Assembly (NCBI RefSeq): GCF_000233455.1
Contig: NZ_JH376426.1
Location: 5,162-69,161 of the forward strand
DNA: 64,000 bases
Direction: 5' to 3'
Source: [Clostridium] citroniae WAL-17108
GTDB lineage: Bacteria; Bacillota; Clostridia; Lachnospirales; Lachnospiraceae
Shown one piece after another: positions 42,643 to 51,688 of this stretch. The notes below the pieces were generated by a model. It did no database searches. It saw only the letters and a program-made list of their open reading frames with translations, and had not been told where the DNA came from. Made by a program: the position numbers and the translations under genes. How positions within the stretch are numbered: position 1 is the stretch's first letter; the number at the start of each line of letters is the position of its first letter.

Positions 42643-43332
42643 TTATGCAGTAAATCCCGGCAGGCCCTCGATGGCATACGCACGCACCGGCATGGAGTCG
42701 GCACCGATCAGTGGTAATGGAGTATAGGACATGAAGAACGTGTCAGTGGTCAGATCCTCCAGGTTCTTTAATACTTCCAGGAATACAATGTCAACTTCCA
42801 TCAGGATATCATGGAACGGTTTTACATCCTCGTTGCAGTTTTCAATGGAAACACCATCGCCAAAGCCAACACATTTAACCTTATGGTTGCGGAACCACCA
42901 TGCACTCTCAGCATTGATGAACAGACGCTTGTCATCAGGGCTGTTGGTAGCCGGTGTAAATGGAGGGAATTTCCAGTTGCTGTCAAGGATCACAATGTCG
43001 CCCTCTTTGATGCGGTCGCCGCAGGCACGGTCCAGATCAGCGGCGCTGATATGTGAGTTGGGCTCCAGGAAATCGATATTTACATAAATGGCACGGCCCA
43101 TAAATGTGGTCAGCGGAAGCTCTCCAACCGACTTGCCATCCTCAAAGTGATGGTAAGGACACTCGCAGTGTGTTCCCAGATGTGTGGTCAGATCCAGTGC
43201 TGTGTGGAAATCCGGGATCGGGCCGCCTGTGTTGTAACGGATCAGATGACACCTTCTTGACTCTGTTGCGGGATCCAGAACCTTTGTTAAATCAACCAGT
43301 CTTAAACCATTACCTAAATCATATACGCTCAT
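42643..43332 (-). CDS. Cyclase-family (kynurenine formamidase-like) metal hydrolase
   Basis: 229 residues of the Cyclase/KynB/isatin-hydrolase family, which opens amides, lactams or lactones with zinc or manganese. The metal motif HxGTHxDxPxH appears as HLGTHCECPYH, with E in place of the usual D. The family also has a later H/E pair, seen in NAESAWWF. The ATG at 43332 has AGGAGG eight bases upstream. It is the first gene of a two-gene operon with the PanE-like reductase, controlled by the divergent GntR. The substrate is unknown. Confidence 0.85.
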   Translation of the reverse strand: MSVYDLGNGLRLVDLTKVLDPATESRRCHLIRYNTGGPIPDFHTALDLTTHLGTHCECPYHHFEDGKSVGELPLTTFMGRAIYVNIDFLEPNSHISAADLDRACGDRIKEGDIVILDSNWKFPPFTPATNSPDDKRLFINAESAWWFRNHKVKCVGFGDGVSIENCNEDVKPFHDILMEVDIVFLEVLKNLEDLTTDTFFMSYTPLPLIGADSMPVRAYAIEGLPGFTA

Positions 43333-43376
43333 TACTATACCTCCTGCTTCTTTATGATACATTGTTTGTTGAGTTC

Positions 43377-43446
43377 ATTATACCAGTATACCGGTATACC
43401 GGTCAAGTGTTTTTTCATTGACTTTGGGGACTATCTGGGGTATGAT
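43377..43446. promoter_or_regulatory. Divergent promoters with an operator inside the cyclase spacer
   Basis: Leftward: TTGACC (43401-43406), 18 bp, TATAAT (43377-43382). Its spacer is filled by overlapping palindromes TATACCGGTATA and CCGGTATACCGG (43387-43402). Rightward: TTGACT (43418-43423), 17 bp, TATGAT (43441-43446) for the GntR gene. The palindromes are the likely GntR site. Confidence 0.7.
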
Positions 43447-43559
43447 TAATTCAATATTTTCCGCGTGCTTGATCAGCGTGTTTGATCCATGTGCCTGAAC
43501 CGAGTATTGATCCCCATGTTCGCACCATCCATACCAACGGGGAAGTAAGGAGTTTGATT

Positions 43560-44207
43560 ATGGTTATCAAAAATTCACTGCAGTCACAAGCTTATGATAC
43601 ATTAAAGGAGCAGATCCTTTCCAACATCCTGACACCCGGGGTGCTTTATTCCGAGACAAAAATCTCCAAGGAACTGGGTATCTCCCGCACTCCCATGAGG
43701 GAGGCGCTCCAGTGCCTTTCCCAAGACGGGTATATCACTATCATTCCCAGCCGCGGCTTTAAGATACGCCAGCTGAGCAAGGAATCCATGAGGGAATCCA
43801 TACAGATCCGCTGTGCCATCGAGGGCTTTTGCGTCCATCTGATCGCATCACAGCCCTCTGAGAAGCGCTGCCAGAAGCTGTTAAAAGACATGGAGCGCTC
43901 CCTGGCCCGGCAGAAAAAGGCGCTGGCCTCCCCGGCCTCCCGCAGCTCCTTTATCGAGGAGGACCACCGGTTCCACCTCCTTTTAGTCCACTATGCTGAC
44001 AATGATGAGTTTAACCATCTGTTCCAGCGCCTCATGTACATGATCCATCTGACCACATCCAACGCCCTGTCCATTGAAGGGCGGGTCCAGGCCACCTTTG
44101 AGGAACACCAGGAACTTTATAACTGCTTAAAATCAGAGGACGGGGATAAAGCCTATAGGATCCTGATCGCCCACCTGCTGATGCCCCTTAATATGGATAT
44201 TCTGTGA
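43560..44207 (+). CDS. GntR/FCD-family regulator
   Basis: 215 residues. HTH (GVLYSETKISKELGISRTPM, then REALQCLSQDGYI) plus FCD domain with metal-type residues (EEDHRFHLLLVHYA). AAGGAG precedes the ATG. It is divergent from the cyclase/PanE genes and most likely represses them through the CCGGTATACCGG sites. Confidence 0.9.
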   Translation: MVIKNSLQSQAYDTLKEQILSNILTPGVLYSETKISKELGISRTPMREALQCLSQDGYITIIPSRGFKIRQLSKESMRESIQIRCAIEGFCVHLIASQPSEKRCQKLLKDMERSLARQKKALASPASRSSFIEEDHRFHLLLVHYADNDEFNHLFQRLMYMIHLTTSNALSIEGRVQATFEEHQELYNCLKSEDGDKAYRILIAHLLMPLNMDIL

Positions 44208-44214
44208 TGTGGAC

Positions 44215-44264
44215 AAAAAATGCATCTTACCACAGCCTTCTGCTGTGGCAGGATGCATCTTTAA
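44215..44264. terminator. Bidirectional terminator between convergent genes
   Basis: AAAATGCATCTTACCACAG (44217-44235) pairs with CTGTGGCAGGATGCATCTTT (44243-44262), with A and T runs on either side. It serves both the GntR and the alcohol dehydrogenase genes. Confidence 0.75.
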
Positions 44265-44299
44265 AGTTGCCAAAGGGCAATTCATAGGATCAAAGATCT

Positions 44300-45319
44300 T
44301 TAATCCATCTTTACAACAACCTTCATATAGTTTCCCGGGTTCTTCTCAATGTCCCTGATGGTCTCAGGAGCTTCCTCCAGCCCAATGGTCTTTGTAAGGA
44401 TCTTTGCCACATCCACTTTTTTGGTGTAGATCAGCTCAATGGCTTCCTCAAATTCCCCTGCGCTGGTGCGCGCACCGCGGATATCGATCTCCTTGCGGGT
44501 AATGACATCGGTGGGGATCGGAGTTTCCTTTGGCGGCCATCCGGTCAGGGTGATCCTGCCCGCGTGGCTGACCAGGTCAAGGGTCTGAAGCACCGCCACA
44601 TTGGCGCCGCTGCACTCCATTACCTGCTGTGCCATTGTTCCGCCCGTGATCTCACTGACGCGCTCCACCGGGTTTTCTTCCCTGGAGTTGATCACATACT
44701 CAATTCCCAGTTCCCTTGCAAAATCCAGACGTTCCTGAACCAGATCCAGAAGGATGGCGTGTGCGCCGTATGCCTGGGCGATCATGCCTGCCAGAAGTCC
44801 GATGGGGCCTGCGCCGATAATGGCACAATACTCCCCTGCCTTTAAACCGCCTCTGTGGATCCCGTGAAGGGAAATGGTCAGCGGCTCAGCCATGGCTGCA
44901 TCGGTCCAGTCCATATCTTCAGGCATTTTCACCAGCATGTCCGCCGGATGGCAGTAATATTCAGCCATTCCCCCGTCAATATGTACGCCCAGAACCTTCA
45001 GGCTGGTGCAGCAGTTGGTGCGGCCAATGCTGCAGGGATAACATGTTCCGCAGTAAAGATACGGATCCACGATCACTTTGTCCCCCACCTTTAATCCCTT
45101 GGGATTGTCTGCCGGGATCTCCTCAATGATGCCTGCCAGCTCATGTCCGATAATCCTTGGATAGGATACCAGCTTGTTGGTTCCCCTGAATGCACCGATA
45201 TCGCTGCCGCAGATACCGGCTGTCTTAATGCGGATCAGAGCCTGTCCGGGACCTGGTACCGGCTTTTCCAATTCAACACAATCCACCTGTCTTGGTTCTG
45301 CCAGTTTAATTGCTTTCAT
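44300..45319 (-). CDS. Zinc-dependent MDR alcohol/polyol dehydrogenase
   Basis: A 339-residue medium-chain dehydrogenase. Catalytic zinc ligands in GICGSDIGAF (Cys) and GHELAG (His-Glu); structural zinc cysteines in CGTCYPCSIGRTNCC; nucleotide loop GAGPIGLLAG with an aspartate at the end of strand 2 (LLDLVQ), which favours NAD. Most similar in layout to sorbitol, threonine or galactitol-phosphate dehydrogenases. The ATG at 45319 follows GGAGG. It is co-directional with YiaL- and YiaK-like genes, so a sugar alcohol or sugar acid is the likely substrate. Confidence 0.9.
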   Translation of the reverse strand: MKAIKLAEPRQVDCVELEKPVPGPGQALIRIKTAGICGSDIGAFRGTNKLVSYPRIIGHELAGIIEEIPADNPKGLKVGDKVIVDPYLYCGTCYPCSIGRTNCCTSLKVLGVHIDGGMAEYYCHPADMLVKMPEDMDWTDAAMAEPLTISLHGIHRGGLKAGEYCAIIGAGPIGLLAGMIAQAYGAHAILLDLVQERLDFARELGIEYVINSREENPVERVSEITGGTMAQQVMECSGANVAVLQTLDLVSHAGRITLTGWPPKETPIPTDVITRKEIDIRGARTSAGEFEEAIELIYTKKVDVAKILTKTIGLEEAPETIRDIEKNPGNYMKVVVKMD

Positions 45320-45370
45320 TTCCGTTTCCTCCTTGTTACAAGCGCTTGAACCAGTGCCTGCACTGTCCAA

Positions 45371-45823
45371 TTATAACGCCACTTTCACAACTACCTTTTT
45401 TACTTCACATGGCCCGCCTGCCTGGCATCTCGGCTTATGAGCATCCTCTGGGGCAACCACGATCAGATCGCCTTCTTCCAGGAATACGCTGCCTGAAAAT
45501 TCAGGCTCCTCATAGAAGATCAGGTCATTGGCCTCATTGCGCTCTTTTTCCACCAGTCCGTCTCTCTTACACACCCCGAACTGCTCCCTACCGGATACCA
45601 TGTACTGAATGTCAAAATATTTCTCGTGAGTCTCAAAGGAACCCTGGCTTGCAGGAAATGTGGTATATTCCTGTACATTGGCAACCACCGTATCACCCAT
45701 GATCGGATAGCTTCCCGCTGCCAGGGACTTGATATCAGTCTCAGCCAGCCACTTATAGGCGCAGGTAAATTTTTCTTCCAGGTAATTGTACTTCTCAGCA
45801 ATACTTACATTTGAAAAAAACAT
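45371..45823 (-). CDS. YhcH/YjgK/YiaL-family protein (DUF386)
   Basis: 150 residues, a cupin-like barrel; family members carry a metal site and are found with sugar and sialate genes (one, NanQ, acts as a sialate anomerase). HEKYFDIQYMVSGREQFGV and PEDAHKPRC contain the conserved histidines. AAGGAGG fits best with the second ATG at 45823. It lies next to the YiaK-like gene, as in E. coli yiaKL. First of three paralogues in this window. Confidence 0.88.
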   Translation of the reverse strand: MFFSNVSIAEKYNYLEEKFTCAYKWLAETDIKSLAAGSYPIMGDTVVANVQEYTTFPASQGSFETHEKYFDIQYMVSGREQFGVCKRDGLVEKERNEANDLIFYEEPEFSGSVFLEEGDLIVVAPEDAHKPRCQAGGPCEVKKVVVKVAL

Positions 45824-45855
45824 TGTCATGACCTCCTTGTCCGAACCATATGTTA

Positions 45856-46905
45856 TTATCTGCTTGCAATATCTTCTGTTTCCATATTTCCCGCTGCAAG
45901 GGACTGGACCTGCGCCCAGATCGCCTCATCCACGCAGACACCGTCTGCCATGCTCTTTGCACGGGTGGTAACAGTGCGCTCGCCCGGGCAGGTCACGCGG
46001 CCGCCCTCCCGCTCCGGATGGCTTGCATCCGCCGCGGCCACACGTTTGTTGAGCATTGCCTGGATATCCTCCTTGTTTCCGAACAGATATGGGTCAAATG
46101 CAATAAAGATCTGGCAGCAGCCGGTACAGCTTCCGTTGTTCGCCTCATCCATGTCTGTTCCGCAGTTTCCGTTTGCCATAAGAGCCGCTGCCATGTCCAG
46201 GGCAATAGCCATTCCGCTGCCCTTCCAGTATCCGGTAGGCAGGATACGCTTGCTCTCCTCAATGGCTCCCGGATCGCTGGTCAGGTTGCCGTCCTTATCA
46301 AATCCGCCCGGGAAAGGAAGCTCCTTGCCGGCCAGACGGTAAACGCCCAGCTTACCGTAGGCATACTGGCTCATGGCCATATCCAGCACAATGGGTCCGT
46401 CTTCCCTTGGGATGGCGATGCAGAACGGATTGTTGCCAACTCCCGGCTCATCGCTTCCCCACAGAGGCATGCAGCTCTCAGTATTGATCCAGCTGATCCC
46501 CATGAATCCGGCCTCCGCCATACGCCATGCGTAGGTGCCGCCCCTCATCCAGTGAGTGGTATTCTTAAGGGATACACAGCCTATTCCGTGAACCTTTGCC
46601 AGTTCCATGGCGCGGTCAGCACAGTACAGGGCATTGGTGATGCCGATTCCAAGATGGCCGTCATAGTTCTCCACAGCGCCCTTTGCGCCCATTAACTCCG
46701 GCTTGCCTTCCAGGTTGATCCAACCCTTCTGCACATACTCTGCAAAGCGTGGAATACGGTTAAGCCCATGGCTCTCAACTCCGTCCGCGCTGGACTGGGT
46801 ATGGATGGCGGAACATACCTCTGCCTGCTCCTCGCTCAGTCCCAGGTTTAAAAATGCAGTCTTTACAGTGTCTTTGACAGTATCATAGGGGATACGTAAA
46901 CTCAT
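45856..46905 (-). CDS. Ldh/YiaK-family 2-ketoacid reductase (2,3-diketogulonate reductase-like)
   Basis: 349 residues of the malate/L-lactate (type 2) dehydrogenase family, using NAD(P)H. SSADGVESHGLNRIPRFAEY has the catalytic histidine, and KNTTHWMRGGTYAWRMAEAG is characteristic of the YiaK/DlgD subgroup, which reduces 2,3-diketo-L-gulonate. The DMAMSQYAYGKL block follows. The YiaL-like partner is downstream. I therefore expect a role in a sugar-acid pathway, though a different diketo acid cannot be excluded. Confidence 0.88.
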   Translation of the reverse strand: MSLRIPYDTVKDTVKTAFLNLGLSEEQAEVCSAIHTQSSADGVESHGLNRIPRFAEYVQKGWINLEGKPELMGAKGAVENYDGHLGIGITNALYCADRAMELAKVHGIGCVSLKNTTHWMRGGTYAWRMAEAGFMGISWINTESCMPLWGSDEPGVGNNPFCIAIPREDGPIVLDMAMSQYAYGKLGVYRLAGKELPFPGGFDKDGNLTSDPGAIEESKRILPTGYWKGSGMAIALDMAAALMANGNCGTDMDEANNGSCTGCCQIFIAFDPYLFGNKEDIQAMLNKRVAAADASHPEREGGRVTCPGERTVTTRAKSMADGVCVDEAIWAQVQSLAAGNMETEDIASR

Positions 46906-46969
46906 AGTCCTTCTCCTTTAAACACATTTATATGATTGATTCTATGACCGATTCTATCCTTGCTCCGGA

Positions 46970-47767
46970 TCAGTCCGGATCCGGCGCCTGTTCAGGTGCA
47001 CATGGCTCAAGCCCGGCAAACTCCATCATTTCCTCGTAAAGGCCGCTGGCTTCTTCGGGGGAATAGCCGTATACAAGAAACACGTCCATGACATAGGGGG
47101 CATAGGGGATGCCCGTTATCTCTTTTGCAAATGCCATGGCCGCGATCTCGCTGAGTGCAATGATGGTGGAGTCATTGTGTACAGGGCCCAGGGACCACAA
47201 CCTGATCTTTTCTGTCTTTGTATAGATCTCGTGCTTATATTTTTCTTCCACATTATGGAAGAGCTCATGGGCCAGCAAAAGCCTGCTTATGTTCAGCCCC
47301 TCCGTCAGGATCTCCCTGATCTCCGGCTTTTCCAGGAATTTCTTTGCCTTTTTCACCGCATCCATGTAGATGCATATGGTGTCCGGAACCCGGTATTCGG
47401 CAAAGAGCACCCGGTCCGTCTTCTCCGGATAGGTGGGGTAGGACACCTTCATGCCCATGGCCTTTGCTATCACCTCAGGATCGGAGCTTTTGTACTCCTC
47501 CATCACCTTCCTGGCATATTCCTGCCCGCAGGCCAGGGCCTGCTCCATCCAGCTGCGGCGCTGCTCATCTGTAAATTTTCCATTCAGCGGCTCCCTTGAG
47601 AACACATACCGGAACCACTCCACCGGTTCGATGGCGGCCAGGTCCCCCAGCATCCGGTCCAGAGGCCGCAGCGGAAAATGGGGACGCTCATAGCGTTTCG
47701 TCCCCTGTTTTCCGAACAGCCCGTCTGTTATGGGCTTTAAAGCTTTCTGAAACTCTTCCTTGTTCAT
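46970..47767 (-). CDS. Unrecognised protein with zinc-protease HExxH motif
   Basis: 265 residues, not matched to a named family. LLAHELFHNVEE (near residue 165) is an HExxH motif, and about 45 residues later ALSEIAAMAFAKEI could give the third, acidic ligand, as in gluzincin or ImmA-like proteases. The rest is mainly helical; no signal or membrane segment. It starts right after the hydantoinase stop, with its ribosome site inside that gene's last codons, so it is co-translated with it. A processing or regulatory peptidase is possible; function unknown. Confidence 0.75.
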   Translation of the reverse strand: MNKEEFQKALKPITDGLFGKQGTKRYERPHFPLRPLDRMLGDLAAIEPVEWFRYVFSREPLNGKFTDEQRRSWMEQALACGQEYARKVMEEYKSSDPEVIAKAMGMKVSYPTYPEKTDRVLFAEYRVPDTICIYMDAVKKAKKFLEKPEIREILTEGLNISRLLLAHELFHNVEEKYKHEIYTKTEKIRLWSLGPVHNDSTIIALSEIAAMAFAKEITGIPYAPYVMDVFLVYGYSPEEASGLYEEMMEFAGLEPCAPEQAPDPD

Positions 47768-47773
47768 AATAAA

Positions 47774-49912
47774 TTAAATCTCCGTCACTGATGCCACAAT
47801 GAGGATATCCTCATCAGGTTCCCTGTCACCCAGATCCAGATCCATCAACAGGTAGATCTGATCCAGGTCAACTGCGCTGTAATCGCCCACACGCGGTCCC
47901 ACACATACGAAGAAGTCAGGTCTTATGACCGTATCGGTCTTAAACACAGCCTCATCCTTCCACATCTGCTCAACCACTTCCTTATAATCTGCGACCTTGC
48001 ACTTCACAACATTACCATTGGAACACTGAACCTTGATAAATCCTTTTTTATCAACGATACGCAGCGGATGCCTGTCATCACGCAGACCCTGGTACACATA
48101 GAATTTATCAGTCATTTCCGCCAGCGCGATCTGGCTTACCTTTGGCCCAAAGTCCTGGGTGGCCAGCTCACATGCCTCTGCCTCATCACATTCCTTTAAC
48201 AGGTCCGTGGTCTTAACCTCCGTAGAACCGGTTGCAATGGCAGTTACCTTACCGGTCTGGTTGTCGATCTCGATATGGACTTCAACCGTATCCGGTGATG
48301 CGCCGGAGCTTACAGCCATATCAGCCGCTTCCTTTTTAAGCTCCCTGATATCGTCCTGGGAAGGATTAGGGATTACACGCTCAACCACGTCACGCACCAT
48401 GGAAAGGGCAACTCCGATAGAGGAGATAACCTCCGCATTCTCAGGAATGCTGTACTGAAGTCCCATCTTTCCTGCACAGTAGGGAACCAGGGATGCAGCT
48501 CCGCCGCCGCAGCCCACCAGCTTCATGCTCTCATGGTCAAGCTGATATTTCTCTGCCAATGCATTGATACATGCATTTACTTTTTCAAAATCCTTATCCA
48601 GGATCTGTGTGGCCAGTTCTTCCACTGTAATGCCCAGTTTATCCGCTACGGGCTGCATGGCCTTGCGGGCCGCATTGGCATTGCCGTGGGCAAAGTACTG
48701 CTCCTCGATCAGCCCCAGCACGTTAGCCGCACATGTATTGGTAAAGCAGATGCGCTTTCCATTCTTTAATCGGATGGTCACATAATCGTTCGGATCCCCC
48801 GGCTTGGGGCTTACCATTTCGATCTGCGGATCCTCGATCTCCTCCTCTGGAGTAAAGCATGCATACTCACAGCCTGCAATATGGGCAGAACGAGGACCAA
48901 CGTCCACCACTGCCTTGTCACTGATACGCACCATGGAACCGCCTGCGCAGCCCAGGATACGCACATCCAGGGAACTGATGTAAGTGTCGTGCCCTCCGAT
49001 CTGGGCATAGTCAACACCAGGACGGCCGTTCTTGATCACACCGATGTTGGTGGTGGTTCCGCCCACCTCAAAATAGATGGCATTGGAAGCACGCAGATAC
49101 ATCAGGGAACCCATAACGGAAGCAGCCGGTCCCGACAGTGCTGTCAGGATGGGACGCTTACGCATCTCACTGATTTCCATAACGCCGCCATCGCCTCTCA
49201 TGATCATCAGAGGAACGGTAACGCCTGCCGCACGTACGGATGACTCGGTTGCATTGGCTGTCATCATCATTTTGGGCAGGATGGATGCATTGATTGCTGC
49301 AGTACGTGTACGGCGCGTAAGTCCGTACAGCTTTGTAATATCAGAAGCCATGGTAACCGGCACATTTTTCTTTTCCGCACAGCCATGGATCATCATTTCC
49401 TCATCCATGCTGTCCACACCAAAGGCCATGGAGGCAACAATTACCTGTGAGCCCTGGTTCAGTAATTCATCAATATTTTGGTTGATCACGTCTTCGGTCA
49501 GCATTTTCTTCTTGATAAAGGTATTGTATACCTTGATCATCCTGCCAACTTTTTCATCCAGAATAATGTCTTTAAGGGCCAGCTGGCGCTTTGCCAGAAA
49601 TCCTTCCAGGCCGCCGCCTGCAACGCCGACCACGCCGACGCTTGCCACATCGCCTTCAATAAAAGCATTGGTAGCCTGAGTGGTAGAGTGGGCAACGAAC
49701 ACAACATCTTCTGGAGCGATGTTGTTCTCGCGCATACAATTCTGAAAGCTCTTTACAACACCGGCAGCAACGCCGCTCTTGTCGTCATGTGTAGTTTTAA
49801 CCTGATTTTTTCCAATAATTTCATGGGTCTCATTATCCATTGCAACGCACTTGGTATAAGTGCCACCAACGTCAATCCCCATACGAACAGCTCTATGATT
49901 ACGCTCTGCCAT
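47774..49912 (-). CDS. Hydantoinase/oxoprolinase family protein (HyuA-like)
   Basis: About 712 residues with an actin-like ATPase fold. MGIDVGGTYTKCVAMD starts it, HSTTQATNAFIEGDVASV follows, then MRGDGGVMEISEMRKRPILT with ALSGPAASVMG, and GCGGGAASLVPYCA in the C-terminal part. Relatives hydrolyse hydantoins or 5-oxoproline or carboxylate ketones with ATP, often together with a HyuB subunit. No HyuB gene is present here, so its reaction is uncertain. The ATG at 49912 has AAAGGA upstream; a longer TTG frame is less likely. The permease before it and the protease-like gene after it are in the same direction. Confidence 0.85.
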   Translation of the reverse strand: MAERNHRAVRMGIDVGGTYTKCVAMDNETHEIIGKNQVKTTHDDKSGVAAGVVKSFQNCMRENNIAPEDVVFVAHSTTQATNAFIEGDVASVGVVGVAGGGLEGFLAKRQLALKDIILDEKVGRMIKVYNTFIKKKMLTEDVINQNIDELLNQGSQVIVASMAFGVDSMDEEMMIHGCAEKKNVPVTMASDITKLYGLTRRTRTAAINASILPKMMMTANATESSVRAAGVTVPLMIMRGDGGVMEISEMRKRPILTALSGPAASVMGSLMYLRASNAIYFEVGGTTTNIGVIKNGRPGVDYAQIGGHDTYISSLDVRILGCAGGSMVRISDKAVVDVGPRSAHIAGCEYACFTPEEEIEDPQIEMVSPKPGDPNDYVTIRLKNGKRICFTNTCAANVLGLIEEQYFAHGNANAARKAMQPVADKLGITVEELATQILDKDFEKVNACINALAEKYQLDHESMKLVGCGGGAASLVPYCAGKMGLQYSIPENAEVISSIGVALSMVRDVVERVIPNPSQDDIRELKKEAADMAVSSGASPDTVEVHIEIDNQTGKVTAIATGSTEVKTTDLLKECDEAEACELATQDFGPKVSQIALAEMTDKFYVYQGLRDDRHPLRIVDKKGFIKVQCSNGNVVKCKVADYKEVVEQMWKDEAVFKTDTVIRPDFFVCVGPRVGDYSAVDLDQIYLLMDLDLGDREPDEDILIVASVTEI

Positions 49913-50079
49913 ATTATCCATTCCTTTCACTCTACAATACTTTTCCAAGATTCTTTTGATCGTGGACCTTTATTACTGCTATAACGAAACATTTGTCGGG
50001 AGATATCCGGGCGCACATGATATACGCCCGGTTAAACAGAATATGCTTTTATTTTTTAAGAGAAATTCATTGTCAAATT

Positions 50080-50122
50080 GTAACTGTTCAGGACGGCTCA
50101 TCTTCCTGACCTGAACTGTTAC
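50080..50122. repeat. Dispersed hairpin, second copy of the 3672 element
   Basis: GTAACTGTTCAGG (50080-50092) faces CCTGAACTGTTAC (50110-50122) with one mismatch. It matches the 3672-3716 hairpin in arms and order. No T run, so a weak terminator at best. A second stem CCGGGCG / CGCCCGG lies near 50008-50033. The 49913-50130 spacer holds no gene. Confidence 0.65.
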
Positions 50123-50130
50123 GTCAAATC

Positions 50131-51525
50131 TTAGATGAACCAAGCAGCTCCGAGTCCGCCTAACAGGATGAATACGGCAATATACTGGATCACACCTGTA
50201 AGGTAAGAGTTGGGAATTGATAGTTTCAGGAAGTCTCTGGATTCTACCTTGGTATAAGCAAGACCCCATGCAACCCATGACTGGGTGATACAGCTTCCGA
50301 TATTAACAGTGATGGTTGGGATGGCAAATACGCCGTATAAAAATGGTACTGAGAAGGATGCAACATTAGATAACACACCCAGTGTAGCAGCACCACAGCC
50401 AACCAGTGTCATAGGTCCGCGGAACAGGCCCATGAAAAGCAGTACAGCAAATATTATACAAACAGCCAGTTCGCTCTTAGGCATTACATTTCCTAAGATC
50501 GCCTTGAAATAAGGAGATGCATAGGTAGCAACCTGGTTGAACATAGGCAGTGTAAGAAGGAAGCCTACCAGTGGAGCGGTATCAACCACACCATCATAGT
50601 AAAGCTTGTTAACCAGCTGACAGTTCTCTTTGAAGGATCCCTTCATCCTGCCGCAAAGGAACAGGGCCAGGAAACCAGCAATGATGAATCCGCCGATAAC
50701 GGAGAAATCCAGCCAAATTTTCAGTACAACCGGTACGATTGGGAGGATCAATGTATACATTGGCGCATTCTTCTGGTCAGGAGAGGAATTACGGCTCTGA
50801 GCTGCCCATGAATGAACTGTCTTTGACTTCTTAAGGTAAACAGCAGCCAGTACAGTGGTTGCCACCAGCATGATGATCAGTGCTGCATAACCCCAGTGAG
50901 CCGCATACCATCCCAGTGTGAATTCAGGCATCTCATCAGGAGTGATGTAGAATGCACGGTACTGTGCAAAGTTAACAGGGTTCAGGTAGATACCTGCTGC
51001 AACAGATCCCATGAAAGAGAACATTGCAATTGCCTTTGGTACGCCAAGAGACATTAAAATAGGAAGTACGATAACGCCGATAGCGATAACAGGGCCAGCG
51101 CCGGTCATGGCGGTGAAGATCAGTGCTGTAACGATGTTTAACAGTGCGATGGTAACCATTGGCTTATCTCCGCCCAACTCAACGGTCTTACGGATCAGGG
51201 TAGATGCAATACCGGTATCCATCAGTACACGTCCAAACCATGCACCCCAGCAAACATTAACCAGTGTGGTACCCCAGCCTTCGGGAGCACTCTGGAAAAT
51301 CTTGTTCAGGATAGACACCAGCTTTGTGTCTGTGCCTGCGCCAAACTGCAGAACAGGGTTTGCTTCAATGAATGCCTGGCTGGCGAACATGGTTCCTACC
51401 AGCGGCAGAACGGTCCAGACAACGGTAATCATCAAGAATCCGATCATCAGGTTGTGGCCTTTGATACAGTAGTATGCCAAGCCGAAGAAAGAAAGTAACA
51501 AAATTATACCAATAACGTATTCCAT
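50131..51525 (-). CDS. Ion-transporter-superfamily permease
   Basis: 464 residues, about 11-12 helices, of the citrate/C4-dicarboxylate-like transporter group. Core segments: FTAMTGAGPVIAIGVIVLPI, FMGSVAAGIYLNPVNFAQYR and LFRGPMTLVGCGAATLGVLS. The start at ATG 51525 has GAGGAGG nine bases upstream. It precedes the hydantoinase-type gene in the same direction, and probably imports its substrate. No specific ligand can be read. Confidence 0.85.
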   Translation of the reverse strand: MEYVIGIILLLSFFGLAYYCIKGHNLMIGFLMITVVWTVLPLVGTMFASQAFIEANPVLQFGAGTDTKLVSILNKIFQSAPEGWGTTLVNVCWGAWFGRVLMDTGIASTLIRKTVELGGDKPMVTIALLNIVTALIFTAMTGAGPVIAIGVIVLPILMSLGVPKAIAMFSFMGSVAAGIYLNPVNFAQYRAFYITPDEMPEFTLGWYAAHWGYAALIIMLVATTVLAAVYLKKSKTVHSWAAQSRNSSPDQKNAPMYTLILPIVPVVLKIWLDFSVIGGFIIAGFLALFLCGRMKGSFKENCQLVNKLYYDGVVDTAPLVGFLLTLPMFNQVATYASPYFKAILGNVMPKSELAVCIIFAVLLFMGLFRGPMTLVGCGAATLGVLSNVASFSVPFLYGVFAIPTITVNIGSCITQSWVAWGLAYTKVESRDFLKLSIPNSYLTGVIQYIAVFILLGGLGAAWFI

Positions 51526-51688
51526 GGTATTCCTCCTCATATCTTTTTTTATTTTCCTACACGTGGAACTGCTTTGGGTTCCTGTTGCTTCAGGTCCCCT
51601 TCTCTCTCAAAACATCAGGATATTCTGGTTTCATCTCCCTTCATTATGTAATAAATATATTTCCATCCAGACCAGGCATACTCTGACC

